64,000 bases of DNA, taken from assembly GCA_020249145.1 (NCBI GenBank), contig JADCGF010000005.1, positions 1 through 64,000 of the forward strand. The letters run 5' to 3'. This DNA is from Roseomonas sp. Its GTDB lineage: Bacteria; Pseudomonadota; Alphaproteobacteria; Acetobacterales; Acetobacteraceae. The notes below the pieces were generated by a model. The model was not told the DNA's origin. It saw only the letters and a program-made list of their open reading frames with translations, and ran no database searches. Every line of letters starts with the position of its first letter. Positions within the stretch are counted from its first letter, which is position 1. Shown piece by piece: positions 15,878 through 27,179 of this stretch. The position numbers were made by a program, and so were the translations under genes.

Positions 15878-18262
15878 TCAGGACACCAAGGCCTGGGCGC
15901 AAGCATCCAGAATGGCGGCCTCATCCAGCCCATATTCACGGTAAAGGTCAGGAATATCCCCGGCCTGGCCGAAGCGGTCCACGCCAAGCGGCACGACCTT
16001 CTGCCCCCGGACTGACCCAAGCCACCCATGCGCGGCGGGGTGGCCATCCAGCACCGTCACCAGGGCAGCGCCAGGGGCAAGCGGCGCCAGCAGGGTTTCA
16101 ATCCAGCTTGGCGCCCCGAACCCGGCCCGCGCCTTGCGCCGTGCGGCCAGCCAATCGCTATGCAGTTTATCGGGGCTGGTGATGGCCAGCAGCCCGGCTT
16201 CGGGGATGTCTTCCTTCAGCGTCTCAAAGGCCGCCAAGGCTTCGGGCGCCAAAGCGCCCTGATAGGCCAGGGCAAAGCTGGCCCCAGGCGCCGGCGGCAC
16301 CACCCAATAGGCGCCGGCAATCACCGCCGCCGGGTCCAGGGTGCGTTCGGGCTGCTCCAGCCCGCGTGTGGAAAGCCTGAGCCAGACCGCCGAGCCATCA
16401 GGCTGCTGCATGTGATGAAAGGCATGGCGCATCAGGATCGCCAATTCATCCGCATGCGCGGGTTCATAGGCAACCAGCCTATCCTGTGCCATGCCGATCA
16501 AGGGCGTATTCACGCTTTGGTGCTGGCCGCCTTCTGGTGCCAAGGTCAGGCCAGAAGGCGTTGAAACTAAAAGAAACCGTGCATCCTGATAGCAGGCATA
16601 AATCAGCGCATCCAGGCCGCGATTGACGAAGGGGTCATAAACCGTCCCCACCGGCAAAAGCCTGGCGCCATATAGCCGGTCGGCCAAGCCGAGGCCCGCC
16701 AGCAGCAGGAACAAATTCTGTTCTGCAATGCCCAATTCCACATGCTGGCCTTCCGGCGACATGCCCCAGCGCTGGGCAGAGGCCAGCTTGGCATCGCGGA
16801 AGACATCATTCTTCTTGTGGCGGTCAAAAATGCCACGCCGGTTCACCCACGGCCCAAGATTGGTGGAAACCGTCACATCCGGGCTGGTCGTGACGATGCG
16901 CTTGGCGAGTTCGGCATTCTCCCCCTGCCCGCGCCCGATCTCAGCCAAAATCTCGCCAAAGGCAGCCTGGGTAGAATGCTTGCGCCCTGCCGGAACACGC
17001 GGCGCAGGGAAGCGGTCCGGCACATGGATCGCGGGCGATTGCAGCGCGCGGCCCTGCGGCGAAAGGGGCTTCGCAAAGTCAATACTGGCCAGGAAGTCGC
17101 GTAATTCTTCCTCGGGCACATCAAGCCCTTCGAATTCATCCCATTCATGGCCGGGGCGGATGCGCATGGCGGCGCGGAAGCCTTCCATCTGCTCCTTCGT
17201 CATCAGCCCGGCGTGGTTGTCCTTATGCCCGGCAAAGGGCAGGCCCATGCCCTTGATGGTATAGGCAATGAAGCAGGTTGGCTGATCGCCCGCCGCATCC
17301 TGGGCGCGGAAAGCCTCGGTCAGGGTTTCAATGTCATGCCCGCCCAGATTGGTCATCAGCGCGGAAAGCTCATCATCCGACATAGGGTCAATAATGGCGC
17401 GAATGCCGGCCACGCGGCCAAGTTCTGCCAGGATGGCGGCACGCCAAGCGGCACCTCCCTGGAAGGTCAGCGCGGCGTAGAGGCTGTTCGGGCAATCATC
17501 AATCCAGCGGCGCAGTTGTTCGCCATCGGGCCGCGCAAAGGCCGCTTCCAGCCTGCGGCCATATTTGAGCGTGACGACATTCCAGCCCATGTCACGGAAC
17601 AGGCCTTCGATCCGGCCAAAAAGCCTGTCCGGCACAACGGAATCGAGCGACTGGCGGTTGTAATCCACCACCCACCAGACATTGCGGATATCGTGCTTCC
17701 AGCCTTCCAAAAGGGCTTCGTAGATATTGCCCTCATCCAATTCCGCATCGCCCACCACGGCCACATGCCGGCCAGGCGGAATACCCTCAGGCGCCATACG
17801 GTGCAGATGCACGTAATCCTGCACAAGCGACCCGAAGGAAGCGAGCGCCACGCCAAGCCCGACAGAACCGGTGGAGAAATCAACCTCAGACCCGTCCTTC
17901 ACGCGGGATGGATAGGGCTGGATGCCGCCGAATTGGCGCAGCGTTTCCAGCTTTTCGCGCTGCTGGCGCCCCAGCAGGTAATTGATGGAATGAAACACCG
18001 GCCCCGCATGCGGCTTCACCGCCACGCGATCGGCAGGCTTCAGAATATCGAAGTAAAGCGCTGTCAGGATGGAAATGCAGGAAGCGCAGGACGCCTGATG
18101 CCCGCCCACCTTCAGCCCATCTCGATTAGGGCGGATATGATTGGCGTGATGGATCATCCAGGAAGAAAGCCAAAGCAGCTTCTTCTCCAGCGCATGGAGC
18201 ATTTCCGTCCGCCGGGCGCTACCCGGCAAATGGCGGGCCTTGCCCTTGCCTTGCACTGTCAT
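15878..18262 (-). CDS. Transketolase-like TPP enzyme related to homodimeric pyruvate dehydrogenase E1
   Basis: 794 residues from the ATG at 18262, which follows GGGGGAA with 6 nt spacing (an upstream TTG at 18280 is a worse start). A thiamine-diphosphate motif GDAEL (171-175) ... DYNRQ (200-204) sits within GNIYEALLEGW..IRNVWWVVDYNRQSLD, close to AceE, and a transketolase-type pyrimidine-binding domain follows (LGIAEQNLFLLLAGLGLADRLYG). It is about 90 residues shorter than AceE and has no E2 or E3 genes nearby. The chemistry, 2-oxoacid decarboxylation or ketol transfer, is inferred. It lies 65 nt downstream of malonyl-CoA decarboxylase and may share its transcript. Confidence 0.85.
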   Translation of the reverse strand: MTVQGKGKARHLPGSARRTEMLHALEKKLLWLSSWMIHHANHIRPNRDGLKVGGHQASCASCISILTALYFDILKPADRVAVKPHAGPVFHSINYLLGRQQREKLETLRQFGGIQPYPSRVKDGSEVDFSTGSVGLGVALASFGSLVQDYVHLHRMAPEGIPPGRHVAVVGDAELDEGNIYEALLEGWKHDIRNVWWVVDYNRQSLDSVVPDRLFGRIEGLFRDMGWNVVTLKYGRRLEAAFARPDGEQLRRWIDDCPNSLYAALTFQGGAAWRAAILAELGRVAGIRAIIDPMSDDELSALMTNLGGHDIETLTEAFRAQDAAGDQPTCFIAYTIKGMGLPFAGHKDNHAGLMTKEQMEGFRAAMRIRPGHEWDEFEGLDVPEEELRDFLASIDFAKPLSPQGRALQSPAIHVPDRFPAPRVPAGRKHSTQAAFGEILAEIGRGQGENAELAKRIVTTSPDVTVSTNLGPWVNRRGIFDRHKKNDVFRDAKLASAQRWGMSPEGQHVELGIAEQNLFLLLAGLGLADRLYGARLLPVGTVYDPFVNRGLDALIYACYQDARFLLVSTPSGLTLAPEGGQHQSVNTPLIGMAQDRLVAYEPAHADELAILMRHAFHHMQQPDGSAVWLRLSTRGLEQPERTLDPAAVIAGAYWVVPPAPGASFALAYQGALAPEALAAFETLKEDIPEAGLLAITSPDKLHSDWLAARRKARAGFGAPSWIETLLAPLAPGAALVTVLDGHPAAHGWLGSVRGQKVVPLGVDRFGQAGDIPDLYREYGLDEAAILDACAQALVS

Positions 18263-18327
18263 GATCCATTCCCCCGACAAGTTCGGCTGAATATGGCGGT
18301 TTGGTCCTGCCGGCGAAAGAGGGGATT

Positions 18328-19725
18328 TTAGGCTCGGATCAGCCGCTTCAGCCCGCCCGAGGCCGCGCGCTGGCCATCCCCCACATAGGCTTCGTGATTA
18401 TTTTCGATGGAGGCCGGATCATAGAGGTAATTCACCATCAACCCGCAGGATTGGCGCAGACCATTCTCTGAGACGTCAGCCCGCCAATTCAGCCTTTCGA
18501 CGCGCGCGCCATTGGAAAGGTGAAAATGCGCCACGGGGTCCAGCGCGCGCCCTGCCCTGCCCGCCGGTGCTTCCTTCAACAGATATTGCGCACCAAGCCG
18601 GATCAGCATGGGCCCCAAAGCGCGGGAGAGCGCTTCCTGCTTCAACCAGGCGCGGTCCGCCAAAGCCCGAGCGCAATCCAGCGCCGCGCCGCCATTGGCA
18701 GCAGTAAGCGCCGCTTCTTCCTCGGCCGTCAGCAGCGCGGTCTTATTGGCAAGGCTTTTGTCGAGCCAGGCGCGAAAGCCCGGCATTGGGGAAAGCGTGC
18801 AAAAGGTTTTCAGCTTGGGGAATTCGGCAGCGAGCAATTCCACCACGCGCTTGATCAGGAAATTGCCGAAGGAAATGCCATCCAAGCCGCGCTGGCAGTT
18901 GTTGATGGAATAGAACACGGCCGTATCCGCCTGCCCGGCATCCTGCAACGGCGCTTTTTCATCGAGCAGCTTTTGCACGCTGGCCGCCATTCCCCGTTCA
19001 AGGGCGACTTCCACGAAAATCAGCGGCTCATCGGGCATGCGTGGGTGAAAGAAGGCGTAGCAGCGCCGGTCTGAATCAAGGCGATTGCGCAAATCACGCC
19101 AGGTGCGGATGCGGTGCACTGCTTCATACTGCACCAGCTTTTCCAAAAGCGCGGCAGGCGATTTCCAGTCAATCGCGCGCAATTCCAGAAAGCCGACATC
19201 GAACCAGGAAGCGAGCAAGCCTTTCAGGTCCGTCTCCAAAGCCTGCAAGGGCGGCTCATCATCCTTGAGGCGCAGCAATTCGGCGCGCATTTCGACCAGG
19301 AACTTCACACCATCCGGAATGGCGGCAAAGGCCGTCAGCAGCTTCAGGCGCGGCGGTTCCAAAGCGCGGCGCAGCCCCGCGAGCGCAATAGCGCGCAAAG
19401 CAGCATCAGTTGCCGTGCTCAGTTTTTCAATGGCGCTGGTCACCGCAGCCGCGTTGGAATCAAAACTGGCCAAGGCGCGGAGGAAATCCAGCTTGCCGGC
19501 CTCATCCAAGCCACGATAGCGTACCGCAAGTGCTGCCGCGCGGTTGCGCGCGGAAACCTCACCACCGCGTGCCTGGAGGCATTCGCGGAATTCTTCAGCA
19601 AAATCATTGGGCGCTTGCGGGCTGCGCTGCACCACACTGGCCAGATCGCGCCAGAAGGACGCCACGCGCTGCATGGCACGATTCATCAAGCCGGCTTCAA
19701 TGGCGATATCGGACATGGTGTGCAC
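18328..19725 (-). CDS. Malonyl-CoA decarboxylase
   Basis: A 465-residue protein of the MCD family, which converts malonyl-CoA to acetyl-CoA and CO2. The N-terminal two-thirds is helical (residues about 10-190); the C-terminal GNAT-like catalytic domain contains FYSINNCQRGLDGISFGNFLIKRV (271-294), LSPMPGFRAWL (311-321), HLSNGA (402-407) with the catalytic His, and NYLY (432-435) with the conserved Tyr. A GTG at 19725 has AAGGGG 4-5 nt upstream; an ATG three codons later is possible. The usual partners matB (malonyl-CoA synthetase) and a malonate transporter are not adjacent. Confidence 0.93.
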   Translation of the reverse strand: MHTMSDIAIEAGLMNRAMQRVASFWRDLASVVQRSPQAPNDFAEEFRECLQARGGEVSARNRAAALAVRYRGLDEAGKLDFLRALASFDSNAAAVTSAIEKLSTATDAALRAIALAGLRRALEPPRLKLLTAFAAIPDGVKFLVEMRAELLRLKDDEPPLQALETDLKGLLASWFDVGFLELRAIDWKSPAALLEKLVQYEAVHRIRTWRDLRNRLDSDRRCYAFFHPRMPDEPLIFVEVALERGMAASVQKLLDEKAPLQDAGQADTAVFYSINNCQRGLDGISFGNFLIKRVVELLAAEFPKLKTFCTLSPMPGFRAWLDKSLANKTALLTAEEEAALTAANGGAALDCARALADRAWLKQEALSRALGPMLIRLGAQYLLKEAPAGRAGRALDPVAHFHLSNGARVERLNWRADVSENGLRQSCGLMVNYLYDPASIENNHEAYVGDGQRAASGGLKRLIRA

Positions 19726-19798
19726 CGAACCCCTTCAGGGGAAAGCCTATCGAAACATTTGTTAAAAAACAAAGGTTTTGTGGCGCGCTAGATGGGCT

Positions 19799-21229
19799 TC
19801 AGGAAGAAAGATCATGCCGCGCCTTGGCGATCAACGCCGGCAAATCCTCGGCGATCAAACCGGGTGGACCTGAAGCCGCAGCGGCGCCATGCAGCCAGAC
19901 ACCAGCGGCGGCGGCCTCGAAAGGCGCCATGCCTTGCGCCAGCAAGGCTGCGATGGCGCCGGCCAGGATATCGCCCGTGCCGGCGGTGGCGAGGCAGGGC
20001 GGCGCATTGTCATTGATGATCACGCGGCCATCCGGCGCGGCGATGATGCTATCCGGGCCTTTAAGCACGACAACCGCACCAAGCCGCGCCGCTGCAATGC
20101 GCGTGGCGCTGAGCCTATCCGCGCCCGGCGTGCCGAAAAGCCGGTCGAATTCGCCGGCATGGGGCGTGATCACCGCAGCGCCGCGCAGCAGGTCCGGCGC
20201 CTCGGCAGCGGCCATCAAGGCGCCGGCATCCGCCACCAGGATTTTGCCGGCCTCAATCAGGCTGCGGATGGCGGCGCCCGTTGCCTCATGCGGCAAAAGC
20301 CCAGGCCCGGCCAGCCAGACCTTGCGCCGCGCATCCGCCAAAAGCGCTTCCAGCGTTGCGTCGCTCACCAATTGGCCGGGCGCATCGGCGCGCAGCATCG
20401 CGGCCAGATCCAGGTTTTCGGCATGCAGCGTGACCAACCCCGCGCCGAGCCGCCGCGCCGCCGCCGCTGCCAGCCGCGCGGCACCGGGCATGGTGGCGCC
20501 GGCCAGAATGGTCAGATGGCCGCGCGTATATTTATGCGCGCTGACCCCAAGTGATGGCAGCGCCCAAAGCGATGGGTGATTGCGCCAGCAACGCGGCGCG
20601 ATGCCTTGCAGCACTCCATCCGGCAGGCCGATATTGGCAAGCACGGTCTCGCCGCACAGCGCGCGACCAGGCAGCAGCACATGCCCAGGCTTGAGGCGAA
20701 AGAAGCTGATGGTGAGTGCGGCCTGGGGCGCGAAGCCCAAAACCTGCCCGGTTGCACCATCAAGCCCTGAGGGCACATCCACCGCAACCAATGGCGCCCG
20801 AACCGCGCGCAGCATTTGGGAAACCTCCGGCGCCAAGGGGCGCGTCAAGCCAGCGCCAAATAGCGCATCCACCACAAGCCCAGCACGCGCGACCTCGGCC
20901 TCATTGAAAGCCGCCATCGGGCCATGCCAGCGCGCCGCCGCCGCAGCAGCGGCGGTGCCGGGGCTGGGAGGTGCGAGGGCCGCGACCGCAACGGGCCAGC
21001 CCGCCTGTTCCAGATAGCGCGCGGCGACATAGCCATCCCCGCCATTATTGCCGGGACCGGCCAGCACAATGGTACGACAGGGGCGGAACCGGGCGCGAAT
21101 GGCCCGTGCCACCGCCCTGCCCGCTGCTTCCATCAAGGTTTCAGTCGGCATGCCCGCCGCCAGTGCAGCCGCATCGGCGCGCGCCATCTCAGCCGGTGTC
21201 AGCAATTCGGTCGGGTAAGGGCGCGGCAT
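19799..21229 (-). CDS. nnr: Bifunctional NAD(P)HX epimerase / ADP-dependent dehydratase
   Basis: It repairs hydrated NAD(P)H. The N-terminal YjeF_N (NnrE, epimerase) domain, about 1-210, has MEAAGRAVA, GPGNNGGDGYVAARYL (58-73) and VDALFGAGL...VAVDVPSGLDG. The C-terminal ribokinase-like NnrD domain has KYTRGHLTILAG, TPHAGEFDRLFG, VVLKGPDSIIA and ATAGTGDILAGAI. The ATG at 21229 (MPRPYPTELLTPAEM) matches the family start; the frame extends to 21262 and neither start has a strong ribosome binding site. It is transcribed divergently from the ParA gene. Confidence 0.94.
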   Translation of the reverse strand: MPRPYPTELLTPAEMARADAAALAAGMPTETLMEAAGRAVARAIRARFRPCRTIVLAGPGNNGGDGYVAARYLEQAGWPVAVAALAPPSPGTAAAAAAARWHGPMAAFNEAEVARAGLVVDALFGAGLTRPLAPEVSQMLRAVRAPLVAVDVPSGLDGATGQVLGFAPQAALTISFFRLKPGHVLLPGRALCGETVLANIGLPDGVLQGIAPRCWRNHPSLWALPSLGVSAHKYTRGHLTILAGATMPGAARLAAAAARRLGAGLVTLHAENLDLAAMLRADAPGQLVSDATLEALLADARRKVWLAGPGLLPHEATGAAIRSLIEAGKILVADAGALMAAAEAPDLLRGAAVITPHAGEFDRLFGTPGADRLSATRIAAARLGAVVVLKGPDSIIAAPDGRVIINDNAPPCLATAGTGDILAGAIAALLAQGMAPFEAAAAGVWLHGAAAASGPPGLIAEDLPALIAKARHDLSS

Positions 21230-21324
21230 GGATGGCTTATAGCCGATCTGCGCGCCGCCCATATGGGCTGGATCAAGCGGCGCGCCATGCTGCTATAGAA
21301 GGGCTTCCAGAACAGGAGTCGTGC

Positions 21325-21966
21325 ATGGCCTTCGTGATCGCCATCGCCCAGCGGAAGGGCGGCGCCGGCAAATCCACCGTGGCGGCCAATCTGGCCACCG
21401 CGCTTGCGGAATCTGGCCATCGCGTCGGGCTTTTGGACATAGACCCACAGCGCAGCCTGGCGCGTTGGGACCAGCAGCGCGGCGTGAGCAAGAAAGCCCA
21501 TACGCTGCATTTTGAAGCGCCAACCGGCTGGCGCCTGCCCGCCACGCTGGAAAGGCTGAAGCGGGAACAGGATTTCGTGCTGCTGGATACCGCGCCGCAT
21601 GATGATACGGATGCCAAGCTTGCCATTCGCGGCGCCGATCTGGTGCTGGTGCCCTTGCAGCCCTCGGCGGCTGATCTTTGGTCCATGGATGCCACGCTTG
21701 ATCTGGCTAAGCAGGAAAGGCGACCCTTCCGGCTGCTGCTGAACCGCGCGCCCGCTTCGGGCAGGCTGCGCGAGGATATTGAAGGCCAAATCCGCGACCG
21801 TAATTTGCCCAAGCTGGATGCGGTACTTGGCAATCGCACCGCCTATGCCCAGGCTTTCATGGCCGGGCTTGGCGTGGTGGAAGCCGCACCCCGCGGCCCC
21901 GCTGCGGCAGAAGTACGCAACCTTGCAGCGGCGCTGGAAGCGATCCGGAAAAAGGGTTTGAAATGA
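21325..21966 (+). CDS. ParA-family ATPase (orphan, MinD/ParA-like)
   Basis: 213 residues from the ATG at 21325, preceded by AGGAG with 6 nt spacing. It has the deviant Walker A KGGAGKST at residues 11-18, the switch region LLDIDPQRSLARW and a Walker B-like FVLLDTAPHDDTD. Family members use ATP-driven surface gradients to position plasmids, chromosomes or protein clusters. No ParB-type partner or parS-like site is seen nearby, so it is unlikely to be the chromosomal partition pair. Its stop overlaps the next gene by 4 nt. Confidence 0.9.
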   Translation: MAFVIAIAQRKGGAGKSTVAANLATALAESGHRVGLLDIDPQRSLARWDQQRGVSKKAHTLHFEAPTGWRLPATLERLKREQDFVLLDTAPHDDTDAKLAIRGADLVLVPLQPSAADLWSMDATLDLAKQERRPFRLLLNRAPASGRLREDIEGQIRDRNLPKLDAVLGNRTAYAQAFMAGLGVVEAAPRGPAAAEVRNLAAALEAIRKKGLK

Positions 21967-22427
21967 TGAGTGATTTATTGCTGGCCTTGCATCTACTGGG
22001 CGCGGTGCTCTGGGTAGGCGGCATGGGCTTCGCGCTTTTGGTGCTGCGCCCCGCCGCGCATGAGGTGCTCCAAGCGCCGGAGCGTCTGGCCCTGGCGCAG
22101 GCGGCCTTTAGGCGTTTCTTTCTTATTGTATGGCATGCCATGCCAATCGTGCTGCTGACCGGCTGGGCCTTGTTCTTCCTGTGGCATGGCGGCTTTGCCG
22201 GCGCGCGATGGAGCCTGCATCTGATGCATTTGCTGGGGCTGATTATGGCATTGGTCTTTCTTGCGCTATTCTTCGGCCCCTGGGGTGCCATGCGCCGGGC
22301 GATGGCGGCGGGCGACAAGCCCAGCGCCGCGCGCGCGCTGGAGAGTATCAGAAAACTGGTATTGGTGAATTTGATCATGGGGTTGGTCGTGGTGGCATTT
22401 TCCGGCGTTGGACGCATCGCAGGATGA
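21963..22427 (+). CDS. CopD-like four-helix inner-membrane protein
   Basis: A 154-residue protein with four hydrophobic helices (about 5-27, 51-73, 83-105, 130-150). The start LLLALHLLGAVLWVGGMGFALLVLRP is the pattern of CopD/DUF-type membrane proteins, whose first-helix His and second-helix His (VWHAMP) may bind metal or heme. No metal-resistance genes are adjacent, so the role is open. ATG overlaps the ParA stop (ATGATGA) and its own stop overlaps the next gene's start. Confidence 0.75.
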   Translation: MMSDLLLALHLLGAVLWVGGMGFALLVLRPAAHEVLQAPERLALAQAAFRRFFLIVWHAMPIVLLTGWALFFLWHGGFAGARWSLHLMHLLGLIMALVFLALFFGPWGAMRRAMAAGDKPSAARALESIRKLVLVNLIMGLVVVAFSGVGRIAG

Positions 22428-22861
22428 GCATTGCGCTGAAGGACGGTATCCAGATTGTGGAGGATGCCGCGCCGGAATTCGAAGCAGTCGCTGCCATCCA
22501 GCGCGGGCTGCACAACTTCAACCAGGAAACCGGCGGGCCTTATGACCGGGAACCGGTGACGCTTTTGGTGCAGGATGCGGATGGCAAGACCCTTGGCGGC
22601 TTATTGGGCCTGACCTTCTGGGGCTGGCTATTCATTGATTGGCTCTATCTGGAACGCGGCATGCGCCGGCGTGGCATTGGTGAGGAATTGCTCCGCCGCG
22701 CTGAGGCGATTGGCCGCGAACGCGGTTGCACCAATGCCTACACGGATACTTTCAGCTTCCAGGCGCCAGGCTTCTGGAAGCGCAATGGCTATGTGGAATT
22801 CGGCAAGCTGGAAGGCATGCCGGCTGGCCATGCGCGGGTGTGGTTGCGGAAGAAGTTGTAG
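22424..22861 (+). CDS. GNAT-family N-acetyltransferase
   Basis: 145 residues from the ATG at 22424, overlapping the membrane-protein stop by 4 nt. The GNAT acetyl-CoA loop is LYLERGMRRRGIGEELLRRAEAIG (about 81-104, with RRRGIG), followed by TNAYTDTFSFQAPGFWKRNGYVEFG, the usual beta5-alpha4 region. The substrate is unknown. It is the third gene of the ParA operon and ends 2 nt from the convergent Bug receptor gene. Confidence 0.88.
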   Translation: MSIALKDGIQIVEDAAPEFEAVAAIQRGLHNFNQETGGPYDREPVTLLVQDADGKTLGGLLGLTFWGWLFIDWLYLERGMRRRGIGEELLRRAEAIGRERGCTNAYTDTFSFQAPGFWKRNGYVEFGKLEGMPAGHARVWLRKKL

Positions 22862-22863
22862 CT

Positions 22864-23832
22864 TTATTCCACTTTGATCCCGGCCTTGCTCACCACATCG
22901 GCCCACATCGCGATTTCTCGCTTCAGCACCGCATCGAATTCGGCGGGGCTTTGCCCGCCAGGCTCCGTGCCCAATTCCAGGATGCGTTGCGTGAGATCCG
23001 GCGCCGTGATGGCCGTTGCAAACGCTTCATATAATTGCGCCTGAATGGCGGGCGCCGTGCGCGCAGGCAGGAAGGCCGCCACCCAGGTATCCGCCTCGAA
23101 CCCCGGCACGGTTTCGGCAACACTCGGCACATCCGGAAAAGCGCGGTTGCGCGTGGGGGAAGTGACCGCGATGGGCCTGATCTGCCCACCCCGTGCCAGC
23201 CCCGCCGAGGCGGTGAGCGAATCAAAGCCAAGCTGTACATTGCCCGCGGCCAAATCCTGCAAGGCAGGGCCAGAGCCGCGATAGGGGATGAATTGGATAT
23301 CAATCTCGGTGGTCAGGCGAAACAAGGTCGCGCCCAGATGCGGCCCGCCGCCGGGGGAACCCGCCGTGAAATTCAGCTTGCCCGGATTGGCCCGCGCATA
23401 AGTGAGCAATTCCGAGATATTGTGGATGGGTAGGCTTGGCGTGGCAGTGACCAGCAACGGCGTGCGCCCCAGCATGGTGATGGCAAGGAAGGCGCTTGGA
23501 ATGTCGAAGGGCGCCTTGTCCTTATGCGTCGTCGGCAGGATGGAATGGGCCGAGGCATTGATCAGCACCGTATAGCCATCCGGCGCCGCGCGGGCGACCT
23601 CACCCATACCAATAATGCCTGAAGCGCCGGCGCGGTTTTCAACCACAATCTGCCAGCCTTTTTGTTCGGCAATCTTGCGCGCAACCAAACGGCCCAGAAT
23701 GTCACTCGGCCCACCTGGCGGGAAAGCGATGACGAAACGGATGGGCGCCGCGGGCCAAGCGCCTTGCGCGTTCAGGGTGGCGGGCGCGAAAAGCCCGGCT
23801 GCAAGCACCCCCCGACGAGATAAAAGCGGCAT
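22864..23832 (-). CDS. Bug/TctC-family periplasmic binding protein (receptor 1)
   Basis: 322 residues with a signal peptide (MPLLSRRGVLAAGLFAPATLNAQG), then the family hallmarks: PIRFVIAFPPGGPSDILGR, VVENRAGASGIIG, ARAAPDGYTVLI and IPYRGSGPALQDLAAGNVQLGFD. Bug proteins bind small carboxylates through the two ring loops containing these motifs and normally serve a TctAB membrane pair. No tctA or tctB is present in the window. The ATG at 23832 has GAGGGGG 7 nt upstream. Convergent with the GNAT gene. Confidence 0.93.
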   Translation of the reverse strand: MPLLSRRGVLAAGLFAPATLNAQGAWPAAPIRFVIAFPPGGPSDILGRLVARKIAEQKGWQIVVENRAGASGIIGMGEVARAAPDGYTVLINASAHSILPTTHKDKAPFDIPSAFLAITMLGRTPLLVTATPSLPIHNISELLTYARANPGKLNFTAGSPGGGPHLGATLFRLTTEIDIQFIPYRGSGPALQDLAAGNVQLGFDSLTASAGLARGGQIRPIAVTSPTRNRAFPDVPSVAETVPGFEADTWVAAFLPARTAPAIQAQLYEAFATAITAPDLTQRILELGTEPGGQSPAEFDAVLKREIAMWADVVSKAGIKVE

Positions 23833-24293
23833 GGCCGATCCCCCTCACCTTCACAAAGAAATGACGTGACCCAGTTTCCCGGATCACGCCATAGCCCTAC
23901 TTGCAGAAGGTGCCGCCGCGGGGTGAGTGAATTTATTTGCCGGTGCCACGCATCTCCTCCCGGCAGAACGCGCGTGATGTGGTGCGATTCTTCGCTTGAT
24001 AACGTTGACGGTACATTTCCCAGGAGATGTTTTAACGCCCCGCGCGGCCGATAAGGCTGCCGGGCGCGTTCTGCGAGGCGCGGCGCTTGGACGGGAGCTT
24101 GGCTTTTTCTTACAGGTTCCAACCAGGACGGAGACCGCGCCGTGATCAGTTAGTGCCCGATCCAGACTGCAGAGCTAAATGGCGTTGATCAGCGAGCCTG
24201 GCCGGCCGACGTAATGGTTCGCACGCCAACAGGTCTCGCTACCACGCCTTAGGACATGAAACTGCTGAACGGGCTGCTGGCAGCACTCAGGGG
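23833..24293. other. 460 bp stretch with no supported gene; contains an 11 bp inverted repeat
   Basis: Open frames here are short, lack ribosome binding sites and match nothing I recognise. Stop codons interrupt all frames between about 24130 and 24260. An exact 11 bp inverted repeat, GCAGAACGCGC at 23963-23973 and its complement at 24064-24074, encloses 90 bp. It may be the remnant of a small mobile element or a decayed gene between the Bug receptor and the GFA gene. Nothing more can be supported. Confidence 0.4.
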
Positions 24294-24680
24294 CTAAGCG
24301 ATATCCGTTTCCACATGCCACCATTTCGGCCTTGTGCTACGAAAGGAATGCGCCGTCGGGCGGAGGGCCGCCGCCGGCTTGTCGAATACACCAAGCAGCA
24401 AACCCACGACCGGCTTGTCGTCGATAGCACCGAGAGAGGTGCCGCAGGTCTTGCAGAAGGCGCGGCTTGAATAGGGCGACGAACGATATGTGGCGGGCTT
24501 GCCGGCCTTGCCTGTCCAGGTGACCGCATCGCGCGGAAATTCGACCCAGGCGAGTGTGAGGCCGCCGGTATGGCGCTGGCACATGCGACACGAACAGGTG
24601 TGCGGCCTGGCGGCGGGCGCCTTGGCTTCGAAGCGGATCGCACCGCACAGGCAGCCGCCGCTATAGGTCTTCACCGACAT
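24294..24680 (-). CDS. GFA/CENP-V family zinc protein
   Basis: A 128-residue protein with the family's cysteine pattern: CLC at residues 10-12, CSCRMC at 29-34 and CKTC at 76-79, which bind zinc. It resembles the glutathione-dependent formaldehyde-activating enzyme fold (SGGCLCGAIRFE, GTSLGAIDD). Most members are uncharacterised; an S-hydroxymethylglutathione synthase role is uncertain. It stands alone, between the gene-free stretch downstream and isocitrate dehydrogenase upstream, and could have been acquired. Confidence 0.88.
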   Translation of the reverse strand: MSVKTYSGGCLCGAIRFEAKAPAARPHTCSCRMCQRHTGGLTLAWVEFPRDAVTWTGKAGKPATYRSSPYSSRAFCKTCGTSLGAIDDKPVVGLLLGVFDKPAAALRPTAHSFRSTRPKWWHVETDIA

Positions 24681-24819
24681 TTCCCAGACGAACCTTCCTA
24701 ACAGCCAAAACGCTCACGATCTGCCCGCTTTCGAGTTAATCAGCAGACGCATGCCATAGCTTTCTTTTGCCTTCGCCGCGTCCGCCGCCCAAAATCCAGT
24801 TCGATAAACCCATTTCAGG

Positions 24820-27054
<2,235 letters not shown>

Positions 27055-27179
27055 TCAACCTTCCATAGCCTGGGCCGTTCGGGCCGCTTTGCGTGTTTTG
27101 TCAATCTGGCCGGGTTTGTCGCACCGGGGGGGGAGAAGGGCAAGTGGGTGGCGGGGCCAGAGAAGCCTTCCACGAGCGG

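Noticed and set aside
23772..24122. 116-residue minus-strand open frame overlapping the Bug receptor start
   Set aside because: No ribosome binding site, no recognisable domain and it overlaps the signal-peptide region of a clear gene.
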